Positions 47,423 through 55,565 of a stretch of 64,000 bases of DNA are shown here, piece by piece. The translations under genes and the position numbers were made by a program. The DNA comes from Candidatus Poseidoniaceae archaeon (GTDB taxonomy: Archaea; Thermoplasmatota; Poseidoniia; Poseidoniales; Poseidoniaceae): the NCBI GenBank assembly GCA_938075675.1, contig CALJHE010000021.1, forward strand, positions 1 to 64,000, in the 5' to 3' direction. The notes under the pieces are model-generated. The model was not told where the DNA came from. It did not search any database and worked only from the letters and a program-made list of their open reading frames with translations. Positions within the stretch are counted from its first letter, which is position 1. Each line of letters begins with the position of its first letter.

Positions 47423-48187
47423 CTATACTCGCATTTCGTTCTGGCACGATGGACATTGTATCTTGCCAGAGTATCCCGCAGGGACCTGAAGTGATGCGCT
47501 GCAATGTGTGCATTGAATCTTGTCTTTGTCGGAAGTCGTGTTTGAATCGAGTCCGAAGGCGCGCTCGATATTTGCCGGCCATCCCGGTTTGAGCTGTGAC
47601 ATGAAAATCGGAAGAGCAACAAGTGCCATGCAAATGAATGAACACATAATGGATGTTAGAATCATTTCTTCCCCCCACGCTACAGACACTGGATTCGGAT
47701 CGTCGCCGTGGAAAAGTACGCTCATCATTCCAGATACAACCAATACACCCAATGTGAAGTAAACACCGTTGCGGTATCCAGCGTAAAGTATGGCTCCACC
47801 AACGAGGAAACCAATTCCAAGAAGGAACGCGGGAATAGAAAGAAGCCAAGAACTTGCGCTGCCTCCAATTCCAATGGAGAATACCATGGCCCAAAACAAC
47901 CTGAAGAAGGCGTAGAGGATGACAAATCCGCCAATGGTCTTGGACATCTCCTCTTTTTGGTTCACTCGGATGTATTGGGGCTGTACATAGCCACCCATCG
48001 GTTGCGCTGGATGCATTTGCATAGGCATAGGTTGTGGAGCAGGTGCAGCATATGTCTGGAAGATATTTGATGCTTCGTCGTTCTCCATCAATCGGATGAT
48101 GACTTCATCTTTGTTTCCGGAAACCCGGAGTCCACGTTCTCTACAGAGTGTTTTCAATTGAACGACGGTCATTCCGCTGTAGTCCAT
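47423..48187 (-). CDS. SAP-domain membrane protein with C-terminal zinc ribbon
   Basis: 254 residues in three parts. Residues 1-40 form a SAP-like helix-turn-helix (VVQLKTLCRERGLRVSGNKD), a motif that often binds nucleic acid. A Pro/Met/Gln-rich linker follows, then four or five membrane helices (about 85-195), and a C-terminal zinc ribbon with CTHC and CPSC. The SAP/zinc-ribbon membrane layout is common in this group of archaea in my memory, but its function is unknown. It ends against the convergent operon with no spacing. Confidence 0.65.
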   Translation of the reverse strand: MDYSGMTVVQLKTLCRERGLRVSGNKDEVIIRLMENDEASNIFQTYAAPAPQPMPMQMHPAQPMGGYVQPQYIRVNQKEEMSKTIGGFVILYAFFRLFWAMVFSIGIGGSASSWLLSIPAFLLGIGFLVGGAILYAGYRNGVYFTLGVLVVSGMMSVLFHGDDPNPVSVAWGEEMILTSIMCSFICMALVALPIFMSQLKPGWPANIERAFGLDSNTTSDKDKIQCTHCSASLQVPAGYSGKIQCPSCQNEMRV

Positions 48188-48237
48188 ACGACGTGTTGTG
48201 TCTACTGCGTAAATATATGTTCTTCCGGTTTAGAGGC

Positions 48238-51066
48238 TTAAGCTTCGACTTCTGTGATTGTGATCACTTCTGTAGCAGCCTTTGCTTTCTTTGCTTCGAC
48301 TTGCCGTGCGAGGAAGGATACAACATCGAGAATTTCAATGTCTTCGTAACGTTCGTCACCCTCAAACTTGAGACATTCAAAGTGAGATACACACTTCGGG
48401 CAGGAAGTAAGCATGGTGTCAGCTCCAGTTGCTCGGATTTCTTCCATGCGAGTTACACGCAGTGAACGAGCATTCTCGTTGCATGACATCATACTGGATA
48501 CACCGCAACACATTGCGTCTTCACCGTGGTGTTCCATCTCAACGATTTCTACACCCTCAACACCGGCAATGAGCTCACGAGGTTCTTCGTAGATTCCCAT
48601 TTGTCGTCCGAGTCGGCACGGGTCGTGGTAGGTCACCGTGGTTTCTTCCTCAGCCTTGAGGTTCATGTCAAATCCGTTTTCGATGAGGAACTCAGTCGTG
48701 TGCATGACTTTGACACCTTCAAGTTCGTAGTCTCGAGCGAAGGTTCGGAAACATTCAGCACAAGAAGAGACGAGAGTGTCAATTCCAGACTGTTCAATCT
48801 TCTTTTGATTGTAGGCCTTGAGTTTCTCAAAGACTTCATCGAGGCCTTGCCACTTTTGATCGTGACCACAGCACTTGAGGAAGTCACGGCCAAGGTAGGA
48901 TACATCCATCTCCATCTCATCAAAGAGCGTGAATGCAGATGTAGTCGCATCGCCAAGGTTCATTTCTCCCTCGTTGACATGTGAGAACACCATTTCTTGG
49001 TCAAGGTAATCCACACAGCCAGGGTAGTAACCGATGTTCGAGGTGAGTGGGTAATCTTTGACAGCGACGAAGTCTTCGTCTGCTGCTTCTTCTGCTTCGG
49101 CAGCAAGAACAGCTTGGAGGACAGTGTGAGCAATTTCTGCTTGTGGTCCACCGACAATGAGTGAGCGACGAATATCGACGTAAGAGTCGTAATTGACCAG
49201 TTGTGGGCAAGCATTGGTACATGCAGTACAGGTTAAACACGAATAGAGAGGAACACCATCATCTTCATTGTTCCATGAGTTGTAGATGATGTTGAGTTTG
49301 TCTCCACCGTTAAACAAACGGACAGGGCATGCATCATCACAAAGGTCACAGCCGTAGCACTTGTTCATCTCAAACTCATATCCTCTACCCATCGAGCGCA
49401 AGACGACGAAGACGATTGCTCCGAAGGTCAAACATGGAATGAACATAGCGTAGGTAAGTTTGGCGTCAAGGGCCTTAGGGTTGGTGTGGTAGGTTGGGTT
49501 TTCAATGGCTGCAAAGCTTGTTCCACCTGCTGCCATGTCTGTCGAACTGGAGAGGTTCACAGTCGTTCCTGCAAGTGCAGCTGGCGCACCTTCTCCCCAA
49601 ACAAGAAGCGGCTGGAAGGTTGCGATTTCGAAGGCAGTCTCTGTTTGGATACTGTTGTTAAGAGCCAGAGCGCCGCTTACTGTGACGGTGTATTCGTAGG
49701 AATAGGTGCCAACTGGTAGTTCTACAGTTGCTCCAGCACAGTTGTCAAAAGTTGAAACGACTTTGCCTTTATTATCGGTCACGGTCAATGTAGTTGCGAT
49801 CATCGATGCTGTAGAGATGTCGTTAATCTTACGCTCTGAAGAACGGTACTCACAGGCGAGGTCTGTCGTAAGCGTCTCGATGGATTCGTGGTGACCGTCA
49901 GGGAAGAGGGATGTGTCTTCGGTTACAGTGAATGTTCCGGTATCGCTCCATCCGTCTCCACCGTTGAAGGTCGTACTGCCAGCAGCAGCATTGATGCCGT
50001 TTGCAGCGTCTTGATGACCGTTTGCATCGTTGAAGTCAATGATGATGTAACGAGCAGGTTGGTAAATCATCCAATCGAGCCAAGCGGTAGTCGGAACTAT
50101 TTCTGTATCACTCCATCCACGTTCGTCGGTAAATTCGTTGGTTGCGTGAACATGAACATCTGTTGGCTGCGTGCGCATTGCCTCAAGTTCAGGGTAGTAG
50201 TCGTGCGTGAGACCCTTAATGGTAAGCAAACCGCCTTGGTCCCAGAATCCATCGTCGTAGGTGTCCCATGTTGCCACAGTTCCTGCTGTTGAAATCAACA
50301 AAGTGCCAATAAGGATTTGCTTGGCATGGCTTGGCTTGAAACCAGCACCCCATGCTTTAACCATCATTCCACGAGCGAGGAAATAGAAACATATCCATAC
50401 TAATACTCCAGTCATTACCCAAGGAATCGTGTTGAAGGCTTCTGCCACCCATGGTTCACGAACACCACACAAGAGGTCGCCGTGACTGTCAAGTTTACAG
50501 TAATCTGAACGGTTCTTTTCATACAGTTCCAAGAAGATATTAATCGAGAACACAGATATGAACCAAATGTGTGCGAGGTAGACTGCACCTGCTGTAGCGA
50601 ACCACGGGTCTTCCACTGGTCGCTTTTCACGTCCGCCGAGGAAAGGTGGTAGTGCGAGGATACTTACTGGGATTCCGGTAAGTGCAGCGCCCCACCATGC
50701 AGCGTTCCAAGGGAACACAGGTTGGCCGACGATTTCACCGATGAATCCCGTTGGGACTGTAAATTGTGGCAAGTATTCTCCCCATCGCAGGTATCCGTAA
50801 GAGAACAACACATACCAATCAGGGAAAACGAAACCAGCTTGAGCATATGGATCTGCTGCACCGTGCAATGGTGGTGGAATCAACCAGGCATAGAACAACA
50901 ATACTGCTGCCATGAACGACAGAAGAATCGTGTCGCGCAGAACTTCATGAGGCCAGAAGCCGTGCCCTGTTCGAGTGCGAGTACGTTTTCCAGCAACCTC
51001 TTGCAATTGTTCTTTCTCCTCCATGTATGAAGAAGCAACACGTCCGAAATTTTCGATTAGTCCCAT
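48238..51066 (-). CDS. Cytochrome b C-terminal half fused to HdrD/GlpC-like Fe-S module
   Basis: A 942-residue fusion. Residues about 42-270 hold the cytochrome b C-terminal (subunit IV-like) membrane part with a quinol-site PDWY at 82-85 and roughly five helices. A 250-residue hydrophilic loop follows, then one more helix (about 528-553). Next come two 4Fe-4S motifs (CYGCDLCDDACP, CLTCTACTNACP; about 568-640) and two CCG domains of the heterodisulfide-reductase type: the first with KCCGHD and SSCAEC, the second with MCCGVSS and SCPKC. GGAGG precedes the ATG. It is the last gene of the Rieske/cytochrome b operon. The known parts argue for a quinol-linked enzyme with a cytoplasmic electron outlet or inlet. 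Confidence 0.88.
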   Translation of the reverse strand: MGLIENFGRVASSYMEEKEQLQEVAGKRTRTRTGHGFWPHEVLRDTILLSFMAAVLLFYAWLIPPPLHGAADPYAQAGFVFPDWYVLFSYGYLRWGEYLPQFTVPTGFIGEIVGQPVFPWNAAWWGAALTGIPVSILALPPFLGGREKRPVEDPWFATAGAVYLAHIWFISVFSINIFLELYEKNRSDYCKLDSHGDLLCGVREPWVAEAFNTIPWVMTGVLVWICFYFLARGMMVKAWGAGFKPSHAKQILIGTLLISTAGTVATWDTYDDGFWDQGGLLTIKGLTHDYYPELEAMRTQPTDVHVHATNEFTDERGWSDTEIVPTTAWLDWMIYQPARYIIIDFNDANGHQDAANGINAAAGSTTFNGGDGWSDTGTFTVTEDTSLFPDGHHESIETLTTDLACEYRSSERKINDISTASMIATTLTVTDNKGKVVSTFDNCAGATVELPVGTYSYEYTVTVSGALALNNSIQTETAFEIATFQPLLVWGEGAPAALAGTTVNLSSSTDMAAGGTSFAAIENPTYHTNPKALDAKLTYAMFIPCLTFGAIVFVVLRSMGRGYEFEMNKCYGCDLCDDACPVRLFNGGDKLNIIYNSWNNEDDGVPLYSCLTCTACTNACPQLVNYDSYVDIRRSLIVGGPQAEIAHTVLQAVLAAEAEEAADEDFVAVKDYPLTSNIGYYPGCVDYLDQEMVFSHVNEGEMNLGDATTSAFTLFDEMEMDVSYLGRDFLKCCGHDQKWQGLDEVFEKLKAYNQKKIEQSGIDTLVSSCAECFRTFARDYELEGVKVMHTTEFLIENGFDMNLKAEEETTVTYHDPCRLGRQMGIYEEPRELIAGVEGVEIVEMEHHGEDAMCCGVSSMMSCNENARSLRVTRMEEIRATGADTMLTSCPKCVSHFECLKFEGDERYEDIEILDVVSFLARQVEAKKAKAATEVITITEVEA

Positions 51067-51083
51067 GATTTAACCTCCGAGTA

Positions 51084-51950
51084 TCAATGTGGTTCTGCAA
51101 TGCCTTGTACCCAGACAATGAATAAGTGAATAATAATCAGAGTTGTAACGATGACTGGCAGAATGAAAACGTGAATAAAGTACATTCGAGTGACGGTACG
51201 TGAGGTCAAAGAGGAACCACTGAACAGCAGGGTTGCGATGTACTTTCCAACCAGTGGGCTCGAGTTCGCCAAGTTGATTCCGATAACTGCCGCACCGTAT
51301 GCAAGCGTATCCCAAGGTAGGAGGTAACCGGAGTAACCAAACACGATGGTCAGAGCCATGAGTGCAACGCCGATTAACCAGTTGAGTTCACGAGGGTTGC
51401 GGTATGCGCCGGTGAAGTAGACGCGGCACATGTGCAGGAACACACTGGCAACCATGAAGTGCGTACACCAGTGGTGGACAGCACGGATAATGTAACCGAA
51501 CGGAAGTTCGGTCATGATGAATTGCATGCTTGCATAGGCAGGTGATGGGTCTCCTTCTCCGCCAGGGACGTAGTAGATGCCGAGCACTGTCCCGGTGACG
51601 ACCAAAATGATGAACGATAGGAATGAAATTCCGCCCAAGCAATAGAGAGGATACCAGTACCAAATGATACGGAGTTTGTATTTTTCAGCGTGTGAGAGTG
51701 GCATTTGGCGGTGCATGTTGTAGTATGCGCCTTTGGACATGTTCCAATAGTCCTGGAGTCGGAAGCGAGTGTCGAGCCATGAAAATACCCAAAGGAACAG
51801 ACGTTCTGCAAAGCCCATTTTGCCGGTTGACTCTACTGCACGTAGAATCTCACGGCGTGGTGTGTCGCTGCTTTCTTGACGAAGCGTCAAAGCAACAAGC
51901 ACCACAACAAAGGCGATGAAAAACCAGAGAACCCAAAACATTGTTGTCAT
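51084..51950 (-). CDS. petB: Cytochrome b N-terminal half (b6 type)
   Basis: The haem-binding subunit of a cytochrome bc/b6f-like quinol oxidase complex. It is 288 residues and closely follows chloroplast cytochrome b6. The haem ligand pairs are H159/H173 and H260/H275, with the b6 spacings of 14 and 15 residues. YCLGGI carries C104, equivalent to the cysteine that binds the extra haem ci/cn in b6f. SGYLLPWD is also conserved. An added N-terminal helix (residues 5-23) precedes the b6 core. GAGGTG precedes the ATG. The C-terminal half is encoded separately by the next gene, as in b6f complexes. Confidence 0.94.
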   Translation of the reverse strand: MTTMFWVLWFFIAFVVVLVALTLRQESSDTPRREILRAVESTGKMGFAERLFLWVFSWLDTRFRLQDYWNMSKGAYYNMHRQMPLSHAEKYKLRIIWYWYPLYCLGGISFLSFIILVVTGTVLGIYYVPGGEGDPSPAYASMQFIMTELPFGYIIRAVHHWCTHFMVASVFLHMCRVYFTGAYRNPRELNWLIGVALMALTIVFGYSGYLLPWDTLAYGAAVIGINLANSSPLVGKYIATLLFSGSSLTSRTVTRMYFIHVFILPVIVTTLIIIHLFIVWVQGIAEPH

Positions 51951-51961
51951 TTATGTTCACC

Positions 51962-52807
51962 TCAGTCACAGTATGTGTACCAGTCGAGATAGTCTACGAT
52001 GCCCTCGATTACATCGCCGTTCAATACAACGGGGATTATGGGGAGTCCAACTGGGGCAGGGCCTCCAGCTTTTCGAATTCCCGCATACTTGAATGTGGAA
52101 CCGTTTGACCGGTTTCGGTTGGTGTTCATTTCCAAAACAGTTGGATCAAACCGTGAAGAGTGACATATGCAGAAGAGTTTGGTCCCACCGTCGTCTCCAC
52201 CGCCAGGCGTCCAAGAGTCTTCAGTAAATGAGTTTGAAACAAGTTGCCATCCAGGAATGCAACAAAGGTGCGTACATCGGCCGAAAATCATCACTAAGTT
52301 GTCAGATGGAAGAAGTCGAGGGTCTGCATCGCTCAAGTCTTCAAAGTGGCCGATGGTTTTTCCGGTTTCATCGACTCCTTCGGTAAATTGGAAACGGGCC
52401 TTGCCGTTTGAGGTTGGAGAGGCAGCGTATTCGCTGTGAGTAACATAGGTGACCACGACAGGTACACCGTTCCAAATTCCAGAAGCGCCCGATGTGCCGG
52501 TGTTGGATTTCGCAGCTTCATCAACAAAATCTTGTCTTGTCATCAGTTGTTCGTGCTTTGCACCGTACCAAGCCTCGTCCTCACGCCCCTTTGCCCAGAA
52601 CTTTACGCCAAGCTCACCTTCGCTGCTGCCTCCAGGTGGGAGCAAAATTGATGCAAATCCGAGGACACCGAGTGATGCAGCCAAAACGCCAGTGGCAGTA
52701 TTGAATCCATAGCGGAGAAATTGGCGTCGATTAATCGACGAGGAGATTGATGCGACACCTGCTTCGCCTGCAGACGGTGCTGGTTTGAGGTCGTATTCAC
52801 GTGCCAT
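51962..52807 (-). CDS. petC: Rieske iron-sulfur protein
   Basis: Takes the first electron from quinol in the cytochrome b complex. A Tat-type twin-arginine (NRRQFLRYG, about 26-34) precedes a single helix, which anchors the protein to the membrane. The 2Fe-2S ligands lie in CTHLCCIPGW and CICHSSRFDP. The first box has Cys where most have Gly (CTHLGC), and the second has Ser where most have Gly (CHGS), changes that may tune the potential. It is 281 residues, longer than usual, with an insertion before the cluster domain. A ribosome-binding GGTGAT precedes it. Confidence 0.93.
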   Translation of the reverse strand: MAREYDLKPAPSAGEAGVASISSSINRRQFLRYGFNTATGVLAASLGVLGFASILLPPGGSSEGELGVKFWAKGREDEAWYGAKHEQLMTRQDFVDEAAKSNTGTSGASGIWNGVPVVVTYVTHSEYAASPTSNGKARFQFTEGVDETGKTIGHFEDLSDADPRLLPSDNLVMIFGRCTHLCCIPGWQLVSNSFTEDSWTPGGGDDGGTKLFCICHSSRFDPTVLEMNTNRNRSNGSTFKYAGIRKAGGPAPVGLPIIPVVLNGDVIEGIVDYLDWYTYCD

Positions 52808-52813
52808 TTTAGA

Positions 52814-53260
52814 TCACCACTTGTATTCCTTCCAGTCTTTCTGGTGTTCCGGAACGAACTTGTTCATTCCGTGCTTGACAATGATGGTGTCAGGCAAAAC
52901 GAATTTGAGGTAAGCCATACCCATCAAGCAGAGCGTGACGAGCATCATGGCGACGTGGTAGGCAAGTTGCTGTTGATCCCAGCCCTTGGCGAGTCCGTAA
53001 ATCATAGAGAACACCCAGAAGCAAGACCAGAAGATACCCCATACGAAGAAAGCCATAATGAGGTTTGAGCCACCTGATGGAGCAAGAGATGCACTGACAA
53101 TAGTGCCGGATTCTGCAAGATTGAAAACGCCGTGGTCAATCGCAGATTGCATTTGGTCTTCGGTAAGAGATGCATCTTCCAATGCGGTTCGTGCGTCTTC
53201 CACGCTGACTTTTCCACTGGCGACCTTGCGAAGTAGGGTCGTGATTGTATCGTCCATCAT
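52814..53260 (-). CDS. Small membrane subunit of the cytochrome b operon
   Basis: 148 residues. A helical soluble N-terminus (1-60), then two membrane helices (about 67-90 and 102-125), and a basic C-terminal tail (HGMNKFVPEHQKDWKEYKW). No known family. It lies 6 nt before the Rieske gene and overlaps the upstream gene by 4 nt, so it is probably an accessory or structural subunit of the same complex. Confidence 0.72.
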   Translation of the reverse strand: MMDDTITTLLRKVASGKVSVEDARTALEDASLTEDQMQSAIDHGVFNLAESGTIVSASLAPSGGSNLIMAFFVWGIFWSCFWVFSMIYGLAKGWDQQQLAYHVAMMLVTLCLMGMAYLKFVLPDTIIVKHGMNKFVPEHQKDWKEYKW

Positions 53261-54096
53261 TGGTCACCTCTTCGCATGAGTTTGTATCGTAATCGGAGTT
53301 GATTGGTTCGTCCAGAGTAAGATGTGGAGAAACTGTATCGCAGCATGAATCCGGCGAAAATAATCACGAGAATAACTGCGCCAAATCCGAGTAGACCGAG
53401 CCAGTGTGCTCGAAGTTCAGCACCCATGTGTTCGAGGTCCACGCCGCTGTGTGCTGGCTCTGGAGGACTGACGTTTCCATCACCGGCAAAGAGTGTTCGA
53501 GTGCCAAGCGCTGTTGTAGAATCGCTCCCCTCTTGGAGGGTGAAGAGCAATTGATTCCACTTGTCTTCTTGGCCGCCTGCGTTGTTGAGTTGGTCGCCGT
53601 TCACGGCGTTCCCAGTAATCCAAAAGTTGACGACTCCAGAGTCGGATGCAGGTGCTTGCCATGTGATTGTCCAAAGCCGTTCTGGCTCATCTGCAGTTGC
53701 TTCTGTGTGGGTAAGTGTGGTGACGTCTTCGTCCCAATTTTGAACTCCTTCTCCTCCAAGAACGCCGTCCGTTGTGCGAATTGCGAATCCTGCGGTGTAG
53801 ACGCCTGATGCCGGTGGTCCTCCGATTATTTGGAGCGTCATGGTGTATGTTTCTCCACCAATCCATCCGTAGGGGACATCGTCGAGGATGATTTGAACAG
53901 AGTTGTCGGCTGCTTCGTTGTGGCAAAGACAACCTTCCTTCGCAACATCGTCGATGGTTTCTCCAGCATTGTCTTGAGCACCTCCTACGCCGCTGTGAAG
54001 CGAAGTCGCAAAGCCCGGGACGAGCAGTAAAATCGCTAGCGCGAGCACTACTCCGGAACGTGTGGAAAATGAGTTCCTTAGCATAGCCTCACCCAT
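53257..54096 (-). CDS. Exported choice-of-anchor-V/Reelin-like protein with a CxCH motif
   Basis: 279 residues: a signal peptide (VVLALAILLLVPGFATS), an external beta domain of the choice-of-anchor-V type (GGETYTMTLQI and GFAIRT are family-like), a helix near 232-255 and a basic cytoplasmic tail. In many relatives the segment before the first strand carries a CxxCH haem-c motif; here it reads EGCLCHNE, that is CxCH. It is the first gene of the respiratory operon, where a cytochrome c partner would be expected, and none is otherwise seen. A TATA box 26-30 nt ahead supports a leaderless start at 54096. Confidence 0.7.
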   Translation of the reverse strand: MGEAMLRNSFSTRSGVVLALAILLLVPGFATSLHSGVGGAQDNAGETIDDVAKEGCLCHNEAADNSVQIILDDVPYGWIGGETYTMTLQIIGGPPASGVYTAGFAIRTTDGVLGGEGVQNWDEDVTTLTHTEATADEPERLWTITWQAPASDSGVVNFWITGNAVNGDQLNNAGGQEDKWNQLLFTLQEGSDSTTALGTRTLFAGDGNVSPPEPAHSGVDLEHMGAELRAHWLGLLGFGAVILVIIFAGFMLRYSFSTSYSGRTNQLRLRYKLMRRGDQ

Positions 54097-54122
54097 GTGA
54101 TTAGACCCACCAGTAAGTGCCC

Positions 54123-54129
54123 CTTAAAC
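54123..54129 (-). promoter_or_regulatory. TATA box of the respiratory operon
   Basis: On the minus strand GTTTAAG lies about 28 nt before the ATG at 54096, predicting a leaderless transcript for the five-gene cytochrome b operon. Confidence 0.45.
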
Positions 54130-54303
54130 ATTCCCAGCAAAAACCATCGGCAACATCGACGCAGTGAGTCGATTATACGCGAAATCGGGGGTACTTAAAC
54201 CGTTCGTTGTCGACACCTACCTTTCCTTTGAAATTTCACTGTTTTGAGTACTTTTGACACGAGAGTTCATCTATCGAAGGCATCTGGGGTGAATGGGTAT
54301 CGC

Positions 54304-54597
54304 ATGGCAGCACATTTTGACAACACCTACGAACTTTCTCCCGAACAACTTGAGCAACTCGATCAGGCTGAGGAAATGATGCTGCGCAATGACCTTGGGG
54401 CGGCGGAAAGGCTTCTGCTCTCGATGCTTGAGGCTGATGGTGAATGCATCCCCGTCTTATCCAATCTTGGACATCTTTACGGCCGCCATCTTTCTGAATT
54501 TGAAACCGCCATCGAGTATTACGACCGAGTCCTCTCGCTCGAGCCGGACAATGCATGGGCAAGAGACGCTCGTCGACGATATCTCCGTTACATTTGA
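54304..54597 (+). CDS. TPR-repeat protein, 97 aa
   Basis: A small helical protein with about two tetratricopeptide repeats. The second is clear: FETAIEYYDRVLSLEPDN. It should serve as a protein-binding scaffold. The open frame extends to a TTG at 54244, but ATG 54304 (MAAHFDNTYEL) is more likely. It is divergent from the respiratory operon and 50 nt before the FtsZ-like gene, a possible operon. Confidence 0.7.
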   Translation: MAAHFDNTYELSPEQLEQLDQAEEMMLRNDLGAAERLLLSMLEADGECIPVLSNLGHLYGRHLSEFETAIEYYDRVLSLEPDNAWARDARRRYLRYI

Positions 54598-54647
54598 ACA
54601 CGGCAATCACGGCCAAAGTTCATTGAGGTTCGGTTGAATGGTCGTTC

Positions 54648-55565
54648 ATGGAAGCCTCTCACATCCTCATTGCTGGTGTGGGCGGACTTGGCTGTTCGTG
54701 GGCCAAAGGTGCTCACCTTCGTTGCGAAGGAAATGCCGACCTCTGTTTGGTCGATGCGGATGATGCGAGTTTTACCGACAGTGGCTCTGCACATCTTCTT
54801 CGGCTTGGCCATGCCCTTGATTCGGTCGGTTGTGCGGCACTCCCCCCGCTGGCTGAACAAAGGATGCGGGGTTACTCTTCTCTAGCCCGAACGGTACTCG
54901 AACCTGTCGAGTTGGTCTTGCTGTTGACTGGACTAGGTGGCGGAACAGGCACGGGTGCTGCCCATGAATTTGCTCGCCAAGCACGGCAATCCGGGGCAAT
55001 TGTAGTTGCCGTTGCCGCTCTTCCGTTTGATGTCCAAGAAACACGTGCCGAAATCGCTCAGGAAGGTCTTCAGCGGCTTGAGAAAATTGCTCATGTGACC
55101 GTTCGCCTGTCTTTGGAGCGTCTTGCACGGCAAGCGCGAGAGCGAGGAAAAGCGTGGCAAATGGGAGCCGAATGGGTTGAAGACTTGGTGGAAGGATTGG
55201 TTCGAACATTGATGCGTATGGGACTCATCAATCTGGACCTCATGGATTTGCGGGCCATCGTCGAAAAAGAAGGCGAGGCTACACTTCTGGTCGGTACCGG
55301 TCGACCTGACGACCCGGAGGGCATCTTGCAATCTGCTCTTATGGCACCACTGGCTGAACTGGATGTGGGTGGTGCTCAGGGCTGCTTGATTCAAGTTGAA
55401 GGTGGTATTGGTATGACGATTGGTCAAGTCGATGAAGTTGCAAACATGTTTACTGAGGCACTGGACCCGAATGCTCAGGTCATTTTGGGAGCTCGAGTCA
55501 GCGAAGATCTTGAAGATACTATCCGAGTCGTAACTTTGCTCTCAGGCATCAGTAGTGATGCTTAG
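54648..55565 (+). CDS. Divergent FtsZ/tubulin-superfamily GTPase
   Basis: 305 residues. The tubulin signature is intact (LTGLGGGTGTGAAHEFA, about 90-106), followed by the family-like VAALPFDVQETRAEIAQEG. The T1 loop is altered (VGGLGCSW for the usual VGGGGNN). The synergy (T7) loop reads GLINLDLMD, keeping aspartates that could trigger GTP hydrolysis. Compared with FtsZ it is short and has no C-terminal tail for SepF or FtsA binding. It is neither typical FtsZ1 nor FtsZ2. Cell division or shape is the natural guess, but the role is open. Its stop overlaps the convergent gene's stop. Confidence 0.78.
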   Translation: MEASHILIAGVGGLGCSWAKGAHLRCEGNADLCLVDADDASFTDSGSAHLLRLGHALDSVGCAALPPLAEQRMRGYSSLARTVLEPVELVLLLTGLGGGTGTGAAHEFARQARQSGAIVVAVAALPFDVQETRAEIAQEGLQRLEKIAHVTVRLSLERLARQARERGKAWQMGAEWVEDLVEGLVRTLMRMGLINLDLMDLRAIVEKEGEATLLVGTGRPDDPEGILQSALMAPLAELDVGGAQGCLIQVEGGIGMTIGQVDEVANMFTEALDPNAQVILGARVSEDLEDTIRVVTLLSGISSDA

